From Cupriavidus laharis (GTDB taxonomy: Bacteria > Pseudomonadota > Gammaproteobacteria > Burkholderiales > Burkholderiaceae), in NCBI RefSeq assembly GCF_914271435.1, contig NZ_CAJZAI010000007.1, positions 186,001 through 250,000 on the forward strand: a stretch of DNA of 64,000 bases, in the 5' to 3' direction. Both the position numbers and the translations under genes were made by a program. Of the stretch, positions 42,158 through 51,325 are shown piece after piece. Below the pieces are notes generated by a model. The model made no database searches. It had not been told where the DNA came from and saw only the letters and a list, made by a program, of their open reading frames with translations. Position 1 is the stretch's first letter, and every line of letters begins with the position of its first letter.

Positions 42158-43138
42158 ATGTCCACGATCCGCCGCGCGCAGCTCTCCGAATTCGACCTGA
42201 TTCGCCGCTTCTTTACCCGGCCGGTACGCAAGGCCGTGCTTGGCGTGGGCGACGATTGCGCGCTGATCGATCCGCGGCCTGGCCATCACCTGGCCATCAG
42301 CACCGATATGCTGGTCAGCGGCCGCCATTTCTTTGCCGATGTCCCGCCCCGCGCGCTCGGCCACAAGGCGTTGGCAGTCAACCTGTCCGACCTGGCGGCC
42401 ATGGGCGCCGAGCCGCGCGCGTTCACGCTTGCGCTCGCGCTGCCCGAGGCCGACCCCGCCTGGCTGGAAGAAATGGCCGAAGGTATGCTGGCACTGGCCG
42501 ACGCGCACGGCTGCGAGCTGATCGGCGGCGACACCACGCGCGGGCCGCTCACGCTCAGCCTGACCGTATTCGGCGACGTCCCACCGCGCGCCGTGCTGCG
42601 ACGCGATGCCGCACGTCCCGGCGACGATATCTGGGTGTCGGGCACGCTCGGCGACGCACGCCTAGCGCTCGGCGACTTCCGCGGCGAATGGCTGCTGCCC
42701 GAGCCAAAATTCAGCCGCGTGCGCCCGCGCATGGAAATGCCCACGCCGCGCGTGGCGCTCGGCATGGCCCTGCGCGGCGTGGCGCATGCCGCACTGGACA
42801 TCTCCGACGGGCTGATCGGCGACCTGGGCCACATCCTCACGCGCTCGCAGGTGGGCGCGCTGCTCGATGTCGATGCGCTGCCGCGCTCGGCCGTGCTCGC
42901 CAGCCAGCCCGACGCCCTGCAGCGCGAATGCACGCTGGCGGGCGGCGACGACTACGAACTCTGCTTTACCGCGCCGATCGGCAACCGTGAAGCCATTGCC
43001 GCCATCGCGGACCGCCTAGAGCTGCCGCTGACCCGGGTCGGCGCGATCACGCCCGAGCCCGGCCTGCGGCTGGTCGACGGCGGCGGCGACCCGGTGACCT
43101 ATGCCGGCGCGAGCTTCGACCATTTCGCCTCGCCCTGA
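42158..43138 (+). CDS. thiL: Thiamine-monophosphate kinase
   Basis: ThiL makes thiamine pyrophosphate from the monophosphate with ATP. The 326-residue protein has FDLIRRFFTRPVRKAVLGVGDDCALIDPRPGHHLAISTDMLVSGRHF at the start, LADAHGCELIGGDTTRGPLTLSLTVFG in the middle, and LAGGDDYELCFTAP near the end. ATG 42158 is the family start. pgpA and pncC follow on the same strand, an order common in proteobacteria. Confidence 0.96.
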   Translation: MSTIRRAQLSEFDLIRRFFTRPVRKAVLGVGDDCALIDPRPGHHLAISTDMLVSGRHFFADVPPRALGHKALAVNLSDLAAMGAEPRAFTLALALPEADPAWLEEMAEGMLALADAHGCELIGGDTTRGPLTLSLTVFGDVPPRAVLRRDAARPGDDIWVSGTLGDARLALGDFRGEWLLPEPKFSRVRPRMEMPTPRVALGMALRGVAHAALDISDGLIGDLGHILTRSQVGALLDVDALPRSAVLASQPDALQRECTLAGGDDYELCFTAPIGNREAIAAIADRLELPLTRVGAITPEPGLRLVDGGGDPVTYAGASFDHFASP

Positions 43139-43162
43139 CAAGCGGCGCGCGGGCGTGTCATG

Positions 43163-43206
43163 ATGCCGGCATTCGCAACGCCGGCATGCCCGGGAGGGAA
43201 CCCGGG
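43163..43206. other. Tandem hairpins ahead of pgpA
   Basis: In the 124-base gap after thiL, ATGCCGGC / GCCGGCAT (9-base loop) is directly followed by CCCGGG / CCCGGG around a short loop. There is no T run, so these are not a standard terminator. They may affect thiL-pgpA mRNA stability. Confidence 0.5.
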
Positions 43207-43262
43207 AAACTGGCAGGCCGGGCGCTGCGGACATAAAACATAAGCACACGAGCCAATTCCTG

Positions 43263-43829
43263 ATGTCGACCTCTCCTCCCGCGGCCGCGCCGCGCGACCC
43301 CGCCATGACCCTCGAAGCCGGGCAGACTGTCAAGGTCAGCCGGCCCACGGCCCGCTTCATGCTGGCGCACCCCGCGCACCTGATCGCGTTCGGCTTCGGC
43401 TCCGGCCTGTCGCCGGTCAGTCCGGGCACCGTGGGCACTCTCTACGGTTGGCTGTCTTTTGTCGTCGTCTCGCTGTGGATCGAGCCGACGACCTGGCTAT
43501 GGATCATCGGCGCCGGCTTCCTGATCGGGCTGTGGGCCTGCGCGCGCACGGCACGCGACATGGGCGTGGACGACCACGGCAGCATGGTCTGGGACGAGAT
43601 CATCGCGTTCTGGCTGGTGCTGACCTTTGTCACGCCCACCGGCCTCTGGGGCCAGTTCGCCGCCTTCCTGTGGTTCCGGCTGTTCGATATCGCCAAGCCG
43701 GCGCCGATCGCGTATTACGACCGCACGCTGAAAGGCCCGGGGCTGCGCGGCGCGTTCGGCGTGATGTTCGACGACATCTTCGCCGCGTTCTACACCTTGC
43801 TGGTGTTCGCGCTGTGGCGCTCATTCTGA
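43263..43829 (+). CDS. pgpA: Phosphatidylglycerophosphatase A
   Basis: PgpA removes phosphate from phosphatidylglycerophosphate in phospholipid synthesis at the inner membrane. The 188-residue protein carries AHLIAFGFGSGLSPVSPGTVGTLYGW, then helices with DDHGSMVWDEIIAFWLVLTFV and FRLFDIAKPAPIAYYDRTLKGPGLRGAFGVMFDDIFAAFYTLLV, which include the acidic active-site residues. It starts with about 40 hydrophilic residues before the first helix. Confidence 0.95.
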   Translation: MSTSPPAAAPRDPAMTLEAGQTVKVSRPTARFMLAHPAHLIAFGFGSGLSPVSPGTVGTLYGWLSFVVVSLWIEPTTWLWIIGAGFLIGLWACARTARDMGVDDHGSMVWDEIIAFWLVLTFVTPTGLWGQFAAFLWFRLFDIAKPAPIAYYDRTLKGPGLRGAFGVMFDDIFAAFYTLLVFALWRSF

Positions 43830-43896
43830 CGCCTTCGCCTCGCATTCACTTGGCTTCACCGGCCAAATTCATCCAATCGCCAGCCAATTTTCATCT

Positions 43897-44394
43897 ATGT
43901 CCATCAGCCGCTTGCTTGATCAATTGGCCATCCAGGCCGGCGTAGCCCTCGCCGAAAAATCGCTGATGCTGGCCACGGCCGAGTCCTGTACCGGCGGGCT
44001 GGTGGCGGCGGCCATCACCGATGTATCCGGCTCGTCCGGATGGTTCGAGCGCGGCTTTGTCACCTACTCGAATGAGGCCAAGAGCACGATGCTCGGCTTG
44101 CCCTCCAAGCTGATCCGCGACCACGGCGCCGTCAGCGAGGAAGTCGCAAAGGCGATGGCGGAAGGCGCGCTGCTCAACAGCCGCGCGCAGGTGTCGCTGT
44201 CGATCACGGGCGTGGCCGGGCCCAATGGCGGCACGCCCGAGAAGCCGGTCGGCATGGTCTGTTTCGGCTGGAGCAACCGTATCACCACCCGCACCGAAAC
44301 CCAGCGCTTCAAGGGCGACCGCGCGCAGATCCGCCGGCAGGCGGCCGAGCACGCCATGCGCGGGCTGCTGGAACTGGTACGCAACGAGGCCTGA
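43897..44394 (+). CDS. pncC: Nicotinamide-nucleotide amidohydrolase PncC (CinA C-terminal domain)
   Basis: PncC deamidates nicotinamide mononucleotide for NAD recycling. The 165-residue protein consists only of the CinA C-terminal domain, as in E. coli PncC. Motifs are LATAESCTGGLVAAAITDVSGSSGWFERGFVTYSNEAK, with the nucleophilic Ser, and SITGVAGPNGGTPEKPVGMVCFGW. It ends a thiL-pgpA-pncC gene row and is followed by a terminator. Confidence 0.94.
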   Translation: MSISRLLDQLAIQAGVALAEKSLMLATAESCTGGLVAAAITDVSGSSGWFERGFVTYSNEAKSTMLGLPSKLIRDHGAVSEEVAKAMAEGALLNSRAQVSLSITGVAGPNGGTPEKPVGMVCFGWSNRITTRTETQRFKGDRAQIRRQAAEHAMRGLLELVRNEA

Positions 44395-44400
44395 AATGGC

Positions 44401-44430
44401 AAAGGCCGCGCCCGGTCGGGCACGGCCTTT
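44401..44430. terminator. Bidirectional terminator between pncC and pyrF
   Basis: AAAGGCCG / CGGCCTTT encloses an inner GCCCG / CGGGC stem with a GT loop. A/T runs at both ends suit both converging genes. Confidence 0.8.
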
Positions 44431-44461
44431 GTCGTGATGCTGTCCGCCCGGGCGGCGCAGC

Positions 44462-45280
44462 TTACCCGTGACGGTAGCGGTTGATGGCATCCCGCGTCTG
44501 CATCGCCACATTCCGCGCCGCAACCGCAAAATCCTTCTCGCCGCTGGCATAGAGAATGGCACGCGAGGAGTTGATCATCATCCCGGTGCCGTCAGCGGTA
44601 CGGCCAGCCTTCACCGTCGCCTCGATATCCCCGCCCTGCGCGCCAATGCCCGGAATCAGCAGCGGCATATCGCCAACGATCTGCCGCACGCGCGCGATCT
44701 CGTTCGGGAACGTGGCGCCAACCACCAGGCCCATCTGGCCGGTGGTGTTCCAGCGCTCCTTCGCGGCTTCCGCCACCAGCTGGTAAAGCGGCTTGCCGTC
44801 CACCTGCAGGAACTGCACGTCCGACCCGCCGGGGTTGGACGTCCGGCACAACACGATCACGCCGCGGTCCGGATAGGCCAGGTATGGCTGCATCGAATCG
44901 AAGCCCATATAGGGGCTCACGGTCACCGCATCGGCTTTATAGCGCTCGAACGCCTCGATCGCGTAGTGCTCGGCGGTAGAACCGATGTCGCCGCGCTTGG
45001 CGTCCAGGATCACCGGAATGCCCGGGTGCGCGTCATGGATATAGTGAATCAGCTGCTCGAGCTGGTCTTCGGCGCGCTGCGAATGGAAGTAGGCAATCTG
45101 CGGCTTGAACGCGCAGACCAGGTCGGCGGTGGCATCGACGATCTCGCGGCAGAAGGAAAAAATGGCACCGCCGGCCCCGGTCAGGGACAGCGGCAGCTTC
45201 TGCGGATCAGGATCGAGTCCGACGCAGAGTAGGGAATCGTTGCGCTGCCAGGCGGCAGACAGCTGCTCGATGAAGGTCAT
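44462..45280 (-). CDS. pyrF: Orotidine 5'-phosphate decarboxylase (type 2)
   Basis: PyrF catalyses the last step of UMP synthesis. The 272-residue length and the motif [18 protein letters not shown], with the catalytic Asp-Lys-Asp array, mark the longer type 2 enzyme found in Burkholderiales and actinobacteria. Other conserved parts are [31 protein letters not shown] and [19 protein letters not shown]. It stands alone, converging on pncC and divergent from the EamA gene. Confidence 0.96.
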   Translation of the reverse strand: MTFIEQLSAAWQRNDSLLCVGLDPDPQKLPLSLTGAGGAIFSFCREIVDATADLVCAFKPQIAYFHSQRAEDQLEQLIHYIHDAHPGIPVILDAKRGDIGSTAEHYAIEAFERYKADAVTVSPYMGFDSMQPYLAYPDRGVIVLCRTSNPGGSDVQFLQVDGKPLYQLVAEAAKERWNTTGQMGLVVGATFPNEIARVRQIVGDMPLLIPGIGAQGGDIEATVKAGRTADGTGMMINSSRAILYASGEKDFAVAARNVAMQTRDAINRYRHG

Positions 45281-45474
45281 GGGTTGCTCGATATCCTGGT
45301 GGCTCCGGCGCCGCCGGCGCGTGGCGGGCGACCCGGTCGCTGCGGGCTGGGGCGGATGCGCCCCTCCTGTATCGCAGCATATGTCGTTTCCGGCAATTTT
45401 ACCCGCTGCGTGCTATCGTTTCGCGCTCAAAGTCAAAACAAAGAGCGGCGTAGCGCACAGCCGCCACCCACGAC

Positions 45475-46389
45475 ATGTCTCTCGATCGACGCGGCCTCGT
45501 CCTGCTGGTCATCCTCACCATTGCCTGGGGCATCAACTGGCCCATCATGAAGATCGGCGTGGCGCACTTCCCGGCCATGGGCTTCCGGCTGCTCTGCATG
45601 GCCGGCGGCGTCGCGGCACTTGGCCTGGCGCTGCGCGTACGCGGTGAATCGCTGCGGGTACCGCGCGCGCAATGGGCTGCCATCGTCAAGCTGGCCATCC
45701 CAAATATGGTGTTCTGGCACCTGCTGGCGATCTGCGCGGTCAAGATGCTGTCGTCGGGGCGCGCGGCGATCCTCGGCTACACCATGCCGATCTGGGCCGT
45801 GGTGTGGGGCCTGGTGCTGTACCGCGACCGCATTGGCGTATCGGCCTGGGTCGGCATCGGCTGCGCGCTGGCCGGCACCGTCCTGCTGCTGTCCGGGGAA
45901 ATCCGTGCGCTGACCGGCAGTCCGGCCGGCACCCTGCTCATGCTCGCGGCGGCGGCCGGCTGGGGCTTCGGCACCCAGCTGATGAAGCGCACGCAGATCG
46001 ACATTCCCATCGGCACGCTCACGTTCTGGATGCTGGCCGTCACCCTGCCCTTCCTTGCGGCCGGCACGCTGCTGCTCGAGACCGGCTGGCGCATGCCGAA
46101 TGCCGCCGAATGGGGTGCCATCGCCTACAACGCCGTGGTGGTGTTCGCCTACTGCCACCTGGTCTGGTTCTCGCTCGCGCGCAACCTGCCGCCGGTGGTG
46201 TCGAGCCTGTCGGTCATGTTCATTCCCGTGATCGGCGTGTTCTCGGGTATGTGGATGCTTGGCGAGCAGCCGCACTGGCAGGACTACACAGCCATCGTGC
46301 TGATGTTCGCGGCACTGTCCTCGGTGATGCTCGTGCCTCTGTTGCGGCGACGCCTGCGGGCCAGCGCGGCGCGTGGAGATTTCACTTAA
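45475..46389 (+). CDS. EamA/DMT-family membrane transporter
   Basis: A 304-residue inner-membrane protein with about ten helices arranged as two EamA repeats (AWGINWPIMKIGVAHFPAMGFRLLCMAGG in the first, FAYCHLVWFSLARNLPPVVSSLSVMFIPVIGVFSGMWMLGEQPHWQDY in the second). The family exports metabolites such as amino acids or drugs; the substrate cannot be inferred. It starts about 195 bases from divergent pyrF. Confidence 0.92.
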   Translation: MSLDRRGLVLLVILTIAWGINWPIMKIGVAHFPAMGFRLLCMAGGVAALGLALRVRGESLRVPRAQWAAIVKLAIPNMVFWHLLAICAVKMLSSGRAAILGYTMPIWAVVWGLVLYRDRIGVSAWVGIGCALAGTVLLLSGEIRALTGSPAGTLLMLAAAAGWGFGTQLMKRTQIDIPIGTLTFWMLAVTLPFLAAGTLLLETGWRMPNAAEWGAIAYNAVVVFAYCHLVWFSLARNLPPVVSSLSVMFIPVIGVFSGMWMLGEQPHWQDYTAIVLMFAALSSVMLVPLLRRRLRASAARGDFT

Positions 46390-46415
46390 CAAGCCCCCCT
46401 GCGTTGGGCTACACT
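46386..46415 (+). promoter_or_regulatory. Candidate sigma-70 promoter for the corA leader RNA
   Basis: TTAACA and TACACT are separated by 18 bases and overlap the last codon of the EamA gene. Transcription would start near 46422 and run through the structured stretch to the terminator at 46572-46605. Confidence 0.45.
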
Positions 46416-46421
46416 CGCGGC

Positions 46422-46605
46422 CATCACAATCCCGGAGAAACTACGTGGGCAGTAGCATCGGGTGTTCGAGTTGCCGCGATAACGCCGTTTACGCAGCTTC
46501 GTCGGATGCCATGTCACTGCGGGCTGCGTAGACGAACCGCCGGAGCCGCCACGCGCTCCCGCCTCGTCGCATCGCCCGCAGAAATCCATGCGGGCGAGTG
46601 TTTTT
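46422..46605 (+). ncRNA. Candidate structured leader RNA or small RNA upstream of corA
   Basis: No known RNA family is recognised. Pairing possibilities are dense. GCAGT (46449-46453) can pair with ACTGC (46516-46520), enclosing GCATC (46455-46459) with GATGC (46505-46509). TACGCAGC (46490-46497) matches GCTGCGTA (46523-46530), and TTCGTC (46498-46503) matches GACGAA (46531-46536). The last two are arranged A-B-A'-B', as in a pseudoknot or two competing states. A strong terminator ends the stretch, 260 bases before corA. A promoter-like sequence lies just upstream. Confidence 0.42.
46572..46605 (+). terminator. Intrinsic terminator inside the EamA-corA gap
   Basis: TCGCCCGCA / TGCGGGCGA forms a perfect 9-bp stem with an 8-base loop, followed by GTGTTTTT. 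It lies 183 bases after the EamA stop and 260 bases before corA, so it ends either a leader or a separate small RNA. The remaining bases to 46865 hold no gene I can support. Confidence 0.82.
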
Positions 46606-46865
46606 CCGTATCGCCAACGGCCGCCGGAGCGCGTGCCGTGCCATTGCGGATCTTCCCTCTCCCGGCTTGCCAGCCACCCCAGGCAAACGCCATCGCCTTG
46701 CGCCCACCGGCCCGCCGCCGCATGCGCAGCGCGATCACGCTTGCCCGTGATTCCGCACTGAACCGGTCCGGACCACCCTGGGATGCGGCGAGCCCGCCTG
46801 CGCTGGTCTTCGCGCTTGTCTTTGTTTTTCGTCGCAATCAGCATTAGCAATAAGGAATCCCGGGG

Positions 46866-47828
46866 ATGATCAACCTGTTCGTCCTGCAGAAAGGCCGGCT
46901 TGCCCAGGAGCAGGTCGACGAGCGCAACGAGCTGCTGCAGCACAAGCCGATCTGGATCGACGTCGTCAGCCCCGACGACGAGGAACTCGCCTGGATCAAG
47001 GAAGCGTACGGCGTGGCCCTGCCGGAACTGGAAGACCTGGGCGACCTGGAAGCGTCCGCGCGTTATTTTGAAGGCGAGGACGAGAACATCCACATCCGCA
47101 CCGACTTCCTGCTCGACGAGGAAGAGGCTTCACGCAACGTGCGCGTGGCATTCGTGCTCACGCGCGACGTGCTGTTTTCCATCCACGACGAAGACCTGCC
47201 CGTGTTCCGCCTGGTGCGGCTGCGCGCGCGCATGCGCCCGGGCTCGGTGCGCAACGCCAAGGACGTGCTGATGGACCTGTATGCCACCGACGCGGAATAC
47301 TCGGCCGACTCCATCGAGGAAATCTACGAACGCCTGGAAGAAGCGAGCCGCCGCGTGCTGGCCGAGAACGTGACCGATGCCGCCGCCGCCGACGTGCTGG
47401 AAACCATCGCGCGCGAGGAGGATTTGAACGGCCGCATCCGCCGCAACGTCATGGATACGCGCCGCGCGGTGTCCTTCCTGATGCGCAGCCAGCTGCTGTC
47501 GGCCGAGCAGCAGGACGAAGCCCGCCAGATCCTGCGCGACATCGACTCGATCGAAAACCACACCGCGTTCCTGTTCGACAAGATCAACTTCCTGATGGAC
47601 GCGACCGTCGGTTTCATCAACATCAACCAGAACAAGATCATCAAGCTGTTCTCGGTGGTGTCGGTGGCGCTGATGCCGCCCACGCTGATCGCAAGCATCT
47701 ACGGCATGAACTTCAAGATCATGCCGGAACTGGACTGGGCCGCGGGGTATCCGTGGGCGATTGCGTTGATGGCGGTGTCGGCGGCGATTCCGTTGGTGTA
47801 TTTCCGGCGCAAGGGGTGGTTGAGTTGA
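46866..47828 (+). CDS. corA: CorA-family magnesium/cobalt transporter
   Basis: A 320-residue channel-forming protein. The long N-terminal cytosolic domain (INLFVLQKGRLAQEQVDERNELLQHKPIWIDVVSPDDEEL) and stalk helix lead to two C-terminal membrane helices. The first ends in the selectivity signature YGMNF, followed by KIMPELDWAAGYPW in the periplasmic loop, and the C-terminus is basic (YFRRKGWLS). An AAGGAA ribosome site precedes the ATG. The long upstream gap with a terminator suggests leader-based control. Confidence 0.95.
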   Translation: MINLFVLQKGRLAQEQVDERNELLQHKPIWIDVVSPDDEELAWIKEAYGVALPELEDLGDLEASARYFEGEDENIHIRTDFLLDEEEASRNVRVAFVLTRDVLFSIHDEDLPVFRLVRLRARMRPGSVRNAKDVLMDLYATDAEYSADSIEEIYERLEEASRRVLAENVTDAAAADVLETIAREEDLNGRIRRNVMDTRRAVSFLMRSQLLSAEQQDEARQILRDIDSIENHTAFLFDKINFLMDATVGFININQNKIIKLFSVVSVALMPPTLIASIYGMNFKIMPELDWAAGYPWAIALMAVSAAIPLVYFRRKGWLS

Positions 47829-47878
47829 GAGGCTGAGTCAAGCCTGCCGCCGGCATTCTCCCTCCCACTGGCCAGCCT

Positions 47879-50800
47879 TCACCGGCTCCCCTTGTGCGTG
47901 TCACGATTGGCCGGGGAAGGTGCGGCATCAGCCGCGGTGCTCGCCTTGCCGGTCATGAAGACGCGCTGCGGTACGTTGAGACCCTGCAAGGTCAGCATAT
48001 CCAGCGCCCCCGGCCCTGCCTCGCTGCGGAGCAGGAAGCGGATTTCGGGGGCTTTGGCTGCGTCTGATCCGTCAGCCGAGGCACCGGTATCGGGCACTGC
48101 ACGCCATCCGATCTGGTAGGTGGCGCCATCGACCTGCTCGATGTGCGCACGCGCCAGCATGCGCAGGAGCCCGAAGCGCCCACCAAACTCATAGCTTTTG
48201 TTCGTCATGGCCGTTTCAGATTGCCACTGGAGGCGAGCGCCTGGATCTTGCAGGTTGCTGGCGGGCCAGGTCATCCGTTGCCACGTTTCCCGCTGGTTGT
48301 AATAGTGCAGCCTCTGATCGTCGATGATCAGCACGGTATCGGTCAGACCAGGGGTAGGAACCGGCTTGAGTTCGAAACGGTATTGCGGCTCGCCCTGCGC
48401 CATCATTCGGCTGCCAATGCGTTGCACAATGTTTATGAACTTGAGGAACTCCGGATCAAACCTGACGTCTCGCGCGGCAGCCGTTGGCACCCATTGATCG
48501 CCCTGCAACTCCAGCATGCCGGCAAGCTGCGTTGACAGAAACATTTGGATTCGGCCACCTTGCGGGCGCGCAAACTGCGCAAACTCGGGCAACGATGCAT
48601 CGTTGGGGGTATCGGTGAATGGATAGCGCCCGGCGAAGAGCTGATTCCAGACCACCAGAATGGAGCGCTGCCAGCCCTCATTGAGGCTTGCCTGCGCGGG
48701 CAGCACGATGGTCTGCATCGCCTGGGTGATGGGCCGCACGAACAGGGTTTCGCCCATCCCCGCCCATTCCGTGCCGAGGCTGGCTGCCATCAGTTGCGCA
48801 TAGGCCTGGGTGTCGGCCAGCTCCGAGCCCTTGCCCTGGAACAGCGCCTGAGCCATCTGGCGCGCCTGTGCGTCAGCGTCGGGACTGGCATTGACCTGTT
48901 GCAGGCGCAACCGCAGCGCGGTGGCCCGGTCGAGGAAGCGTTGCAGGCTCAGGTCGCTGTTGGCTGTGCCTTGACTGGACAGGCCCACAAGACGGAGCAC
49001 CGGCCCAAAGGCGGCATCAAGCGGGCCTGTGGGTTCTGGCTTGGCGGTTTGCGGTGCCTCGCCCTTGTTGCTGAAGATATCCTTCGCCTTGGTCACCAGT
49101 GCGTCCGACAGCGATGCCTTCTGCCTGCCCGCGCCGCCTTGGTATTCCAGTGACTTCATCAGTGCGATCACGGGCGACTGGCGTGCATCGGCCAACAGCT
49201 TGAGCTGGCCGATTGCCGCGGGCAGCGCAGGAGCCGGCTCCCACTGCAGCGCGTTCATGAAGTCCTGCCAGTGCTCGGCATAATCGGCAAAGTACTGCTG
49301 CGTGAGCGCCGCGCGCAGTTCGTCAGCGGACAGGCGCGGCTCGCTGCCGCTGGCGTGGCCATCGACCAGTACCCAGTCGGTACTCACGTCGCGACGCTTC
49401 ACGGCCTCCTCGATGGCATCCGCGATGTAACCCTCGTAAGCCTGGCGGGTGAATACCCCGGGCACGATGGCCGATGCATGCAGCAGGCCATGCGTGTCTG
49501 TGCCCACGGTCAGCGACGCCAGGGTCTGGTCCGAATATTTACTGCCCACGCCGTCGAGGATCTGCTGGTACACCGTGTCCTGCGCGTTGCGTGCGCCGAT
49601 CACCGCCAGCAGCGTCTGGCGCGCACCAGCGACGAGTTCGGGTCGGGCGTCGATCTTCCAGTCGGGGTTCGCCTTCAGGTGTTCCGCGTAGAACCGGAAC
49701 AGGCGCTCGGAGAGGTCCTGCTTCTCGCCGGGCGCGATGCGGGCCTCTGTAGACCATTGGCTTGCCAGCTGCGAAGCCAGGAAGCCGGGGGCCGTCCGGT
49801 CCGGATTGGACAACATCAGGTAGGCCTTGAGGCCATCGCGACCGCCCATGGCCCATTTGCTGGTCTGGTCATCGAGCGAAGTGGTCTGCAGTTGGCCGAG
49901 ATCGACGAGCGAAGCCTCCAGGTTCTGCTGCACGGGCGTGATCAGGAGTTGCCGGGCGGCTTGCGTATAAGGCTTCCACAGTGCGGCCAGCACTTCCGGG
50001 TCGCGGTTCAGGCCGAAACGGGTCAGCCATGGCGCGTGGTATTGCGTACGGTATTCGAAGCGCTCGATCTCCTGTTGCAGGGCCATCAGCGCCCGCAGGC
50101 GCGCGGCGGCGTTGGGCGCCGACTGGATACCACTGACGGCTTGCCTTGCGGCGCTTACGTCCCGCGTGTTGTTCCAGCCGGAAAGCAGCATACCGGACGT
50201 CCAGAACGCGATGGCACACAGTATCAGCCCTGTCCCCCACGTAATCGGGTGCCCAGCGGTCCTGCGACCCCTGTGAAGCCGCGCCGAATCGCCCAGATAC
50301 TGCCAGAGCGGCAGATCGGCATTGGCATCCTCCGCGGTGTCGGTGGTCGCAATCGCACCAGGGGCAAACACGACCCCGCGCACCGGATACCGCCGACCCA
50401 GCAACCCGGCTATCCACTCCGCCAACACCGGGCTGCGGCTGTCCAGGTGATGGGAAAGCTCTCCGAGGTGACGCTTGGGGGCATCCTTGGTCAGTGATGC
50501 GATGTAACGGAACGACAGATCGCTACGCAGGACCTGCAGGGCCGTCTCGACGGTCGATGCATCACCATGAGATGGCACGTCACAAGCCACAACCGGAATC
50601 ATGGCGGACGGTGCCGGTTTCGTTGGCACCGCATCGAGAATGTAGATCGGCGCCGACCATCGCAAGGCCTCGGTGATGCGGGTCAGGCCAAGCGCAATAC
50701 TGTGTGTACCGAGGCGATCCTTGGGCAGTGTCGCTTCACCATCCGTCACGACCACGATGGCGTCGATCGGGCGCGAGCGGCGCAGTTTGTACAGTTGTTT

Positions 50801-51325
50801 GAGCCAGGCGGTATCCGGTTGATGATTCGGCCCGTTCGTGGACCGGAGCAAAATGGCATCGACGGTCAGCAGCCATCCGGATGTGGCGAGCCCGGGCAGC
50901 AGGCGGACAATAGCGCTGTCGTCTCCGGTAATCAGCAACCACGGCTGCCGATACCGCCAACGCCAGCCGTAATGCGTACGCAGGGCTTCGCGCAGTGCGC
51001 GGAACTGTTCCTGGGGAGGAATCTGACCGGTCTGAGCGGCATTCTTTTGGCGATCAGAGGCAGTCTCTTTCCGGAATTGCTCTGCCACGAATCTGGCCGC
51101 CTTCAGATTGGACATCCACAGGATGATGGCTTGCATCGGCTTGAGGAACACCAGTCCGAGCAGGAATCCCACCAACAGCCCCAGCTCAATGATGGTCAGC
51201 CACTCGATCGACCAACCCTGCGCAGGCCGCAGAGCCCATGCGCTGACAGCCAACGTTACGTAGACGAAAAACAGGGCAATCCCAAGAAAGACACCTGCCG
51301 ACGCTATTGGCTTGTTGTCACTCAT
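47879..51325 (-). CDS. TssM/ImcF-like protein of a T6SS accessory island
   Basis: A 1148-residue protein with two N-terminal membrane helices (GVFLGIALFFVYVTLAVSAWAL and TIIELGLLVGFLLGLVFLKP) and a third near residue 400 (GTGLILCAIAFWTSGMLLSGW). The large C-terminal part matches the ImcF-related region, including GEPQYRFELKPVPTPGLTDTVLIIDDQRLHYYNQRETWQRMTWPA. TssM normally spans the inner membrane in the T6SS trans-envelope complex. The usual partners TssL and TssJ are absent; the gene lies instead downstream of PAAR. ATG 51325 overlaps the stop of the upstream gene by 4 bases. Confidence 0.85.
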   Translation of the reverse strand: MSDNKPIASAGVFLGIALFFVYVTLAVSAWALRPAQGWSIEWLTIIELGLLVGFLLGLVFLKPMQAIILWMSNLKAARFVAEQFRKETASDRQKNAAQTGQIPPQEQFRALREALRTHYGWRWRYRQPWLLITGDDSAIVRLLPGLATSGWLLTVDAILLRSTNGPNHQPDTAWLKQLYKLRRSRPIDAIVVVTDGEATLPKDRLGTHSIALGLTRITEALRWSAPIYILDAVPTKPAPSAMIPVVACDVPSHGDASTVETALQVLRSDLSFRYIASLTKDAPKRHLGELSHHLDSRSPVLAEWIAGLLGRRYPVRGVVFAPGAIATTDTAEDANADLPLWQYLGDSARLHRGRRTAGHPITWGTGLILCAIAFWTSGMLLSGWNNTRDVSAARQAVSGIQSAPNAAARLRALMALQQEIERFEYRTQYHAPWLTRFGLNRDPEVLAALWKPYTQAARQLLITPVQQNLEASLVDLGQLQTTSLDDQTSKWAMGGRDGLKAYLMLSNPDRTAPGFLASQLASQWSTEARIAPGEKQDLSERLFRFYAEHLKANPDWKIDARPELVAGARQTLLAVIGARNAQDTVYQQILDGVGSKYSDQTLASLTVGTDTHGLLHASAIVPGVFTRQAYEGYIADAIEEAVKRRDVSTDWVLVDGHASGSEPRLSADELRAALTQQYFADYAEHWQDFMNALQWEPAPALPAAIGQLKLLADARQSPVIALMKSLEYQGGAGRQKASLSDALVTKAKDIFSNKGEAPQTAKPEPTGPLDAAFGPVLRLVGLSSQGTANSDLSLQRFLDRATALRLRLQQVNASPDADAQARQMAQALFQGKGSELADTQAYAQLMAASLGTEWAGMGETLFVRPITQAMQTIVLPAQASLNEGWQRSILVVWNQLFAGRYPFTDTPNDASLPEFAQFARPQGGRIQMFLSTQLAGMLELQGDQWVPTAAARDVRFDPEFLKFINIVQRIGSRMMAQGEPQYRFELKPVPTPGLTDTVLIIDDQRLHYYNQRETWQRMTWPASNLQDPGARLQWQSETAMTNKSYEFGGRFGLLRMLARAHIEQVDGATYQIGWRAVPDTGASADGSDAAKAPEIRFLLRSEAGPGALDMLTLQGLNVPQRVFMTGKASTAADAAPSPANRDTHKGSR

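Noticed and set aside
46440..46605. Manganese (yybP-ykoY) riboswitch, 6S RNA or tmRNA upstream of corA
   Set aside because: A GGGCAGTAGC stretch recalls the first, but the conserved core is missing. No tmRNA tag reading frame and no 6S-like long closing stem were found. Kept only as an unclassified structured RNA.
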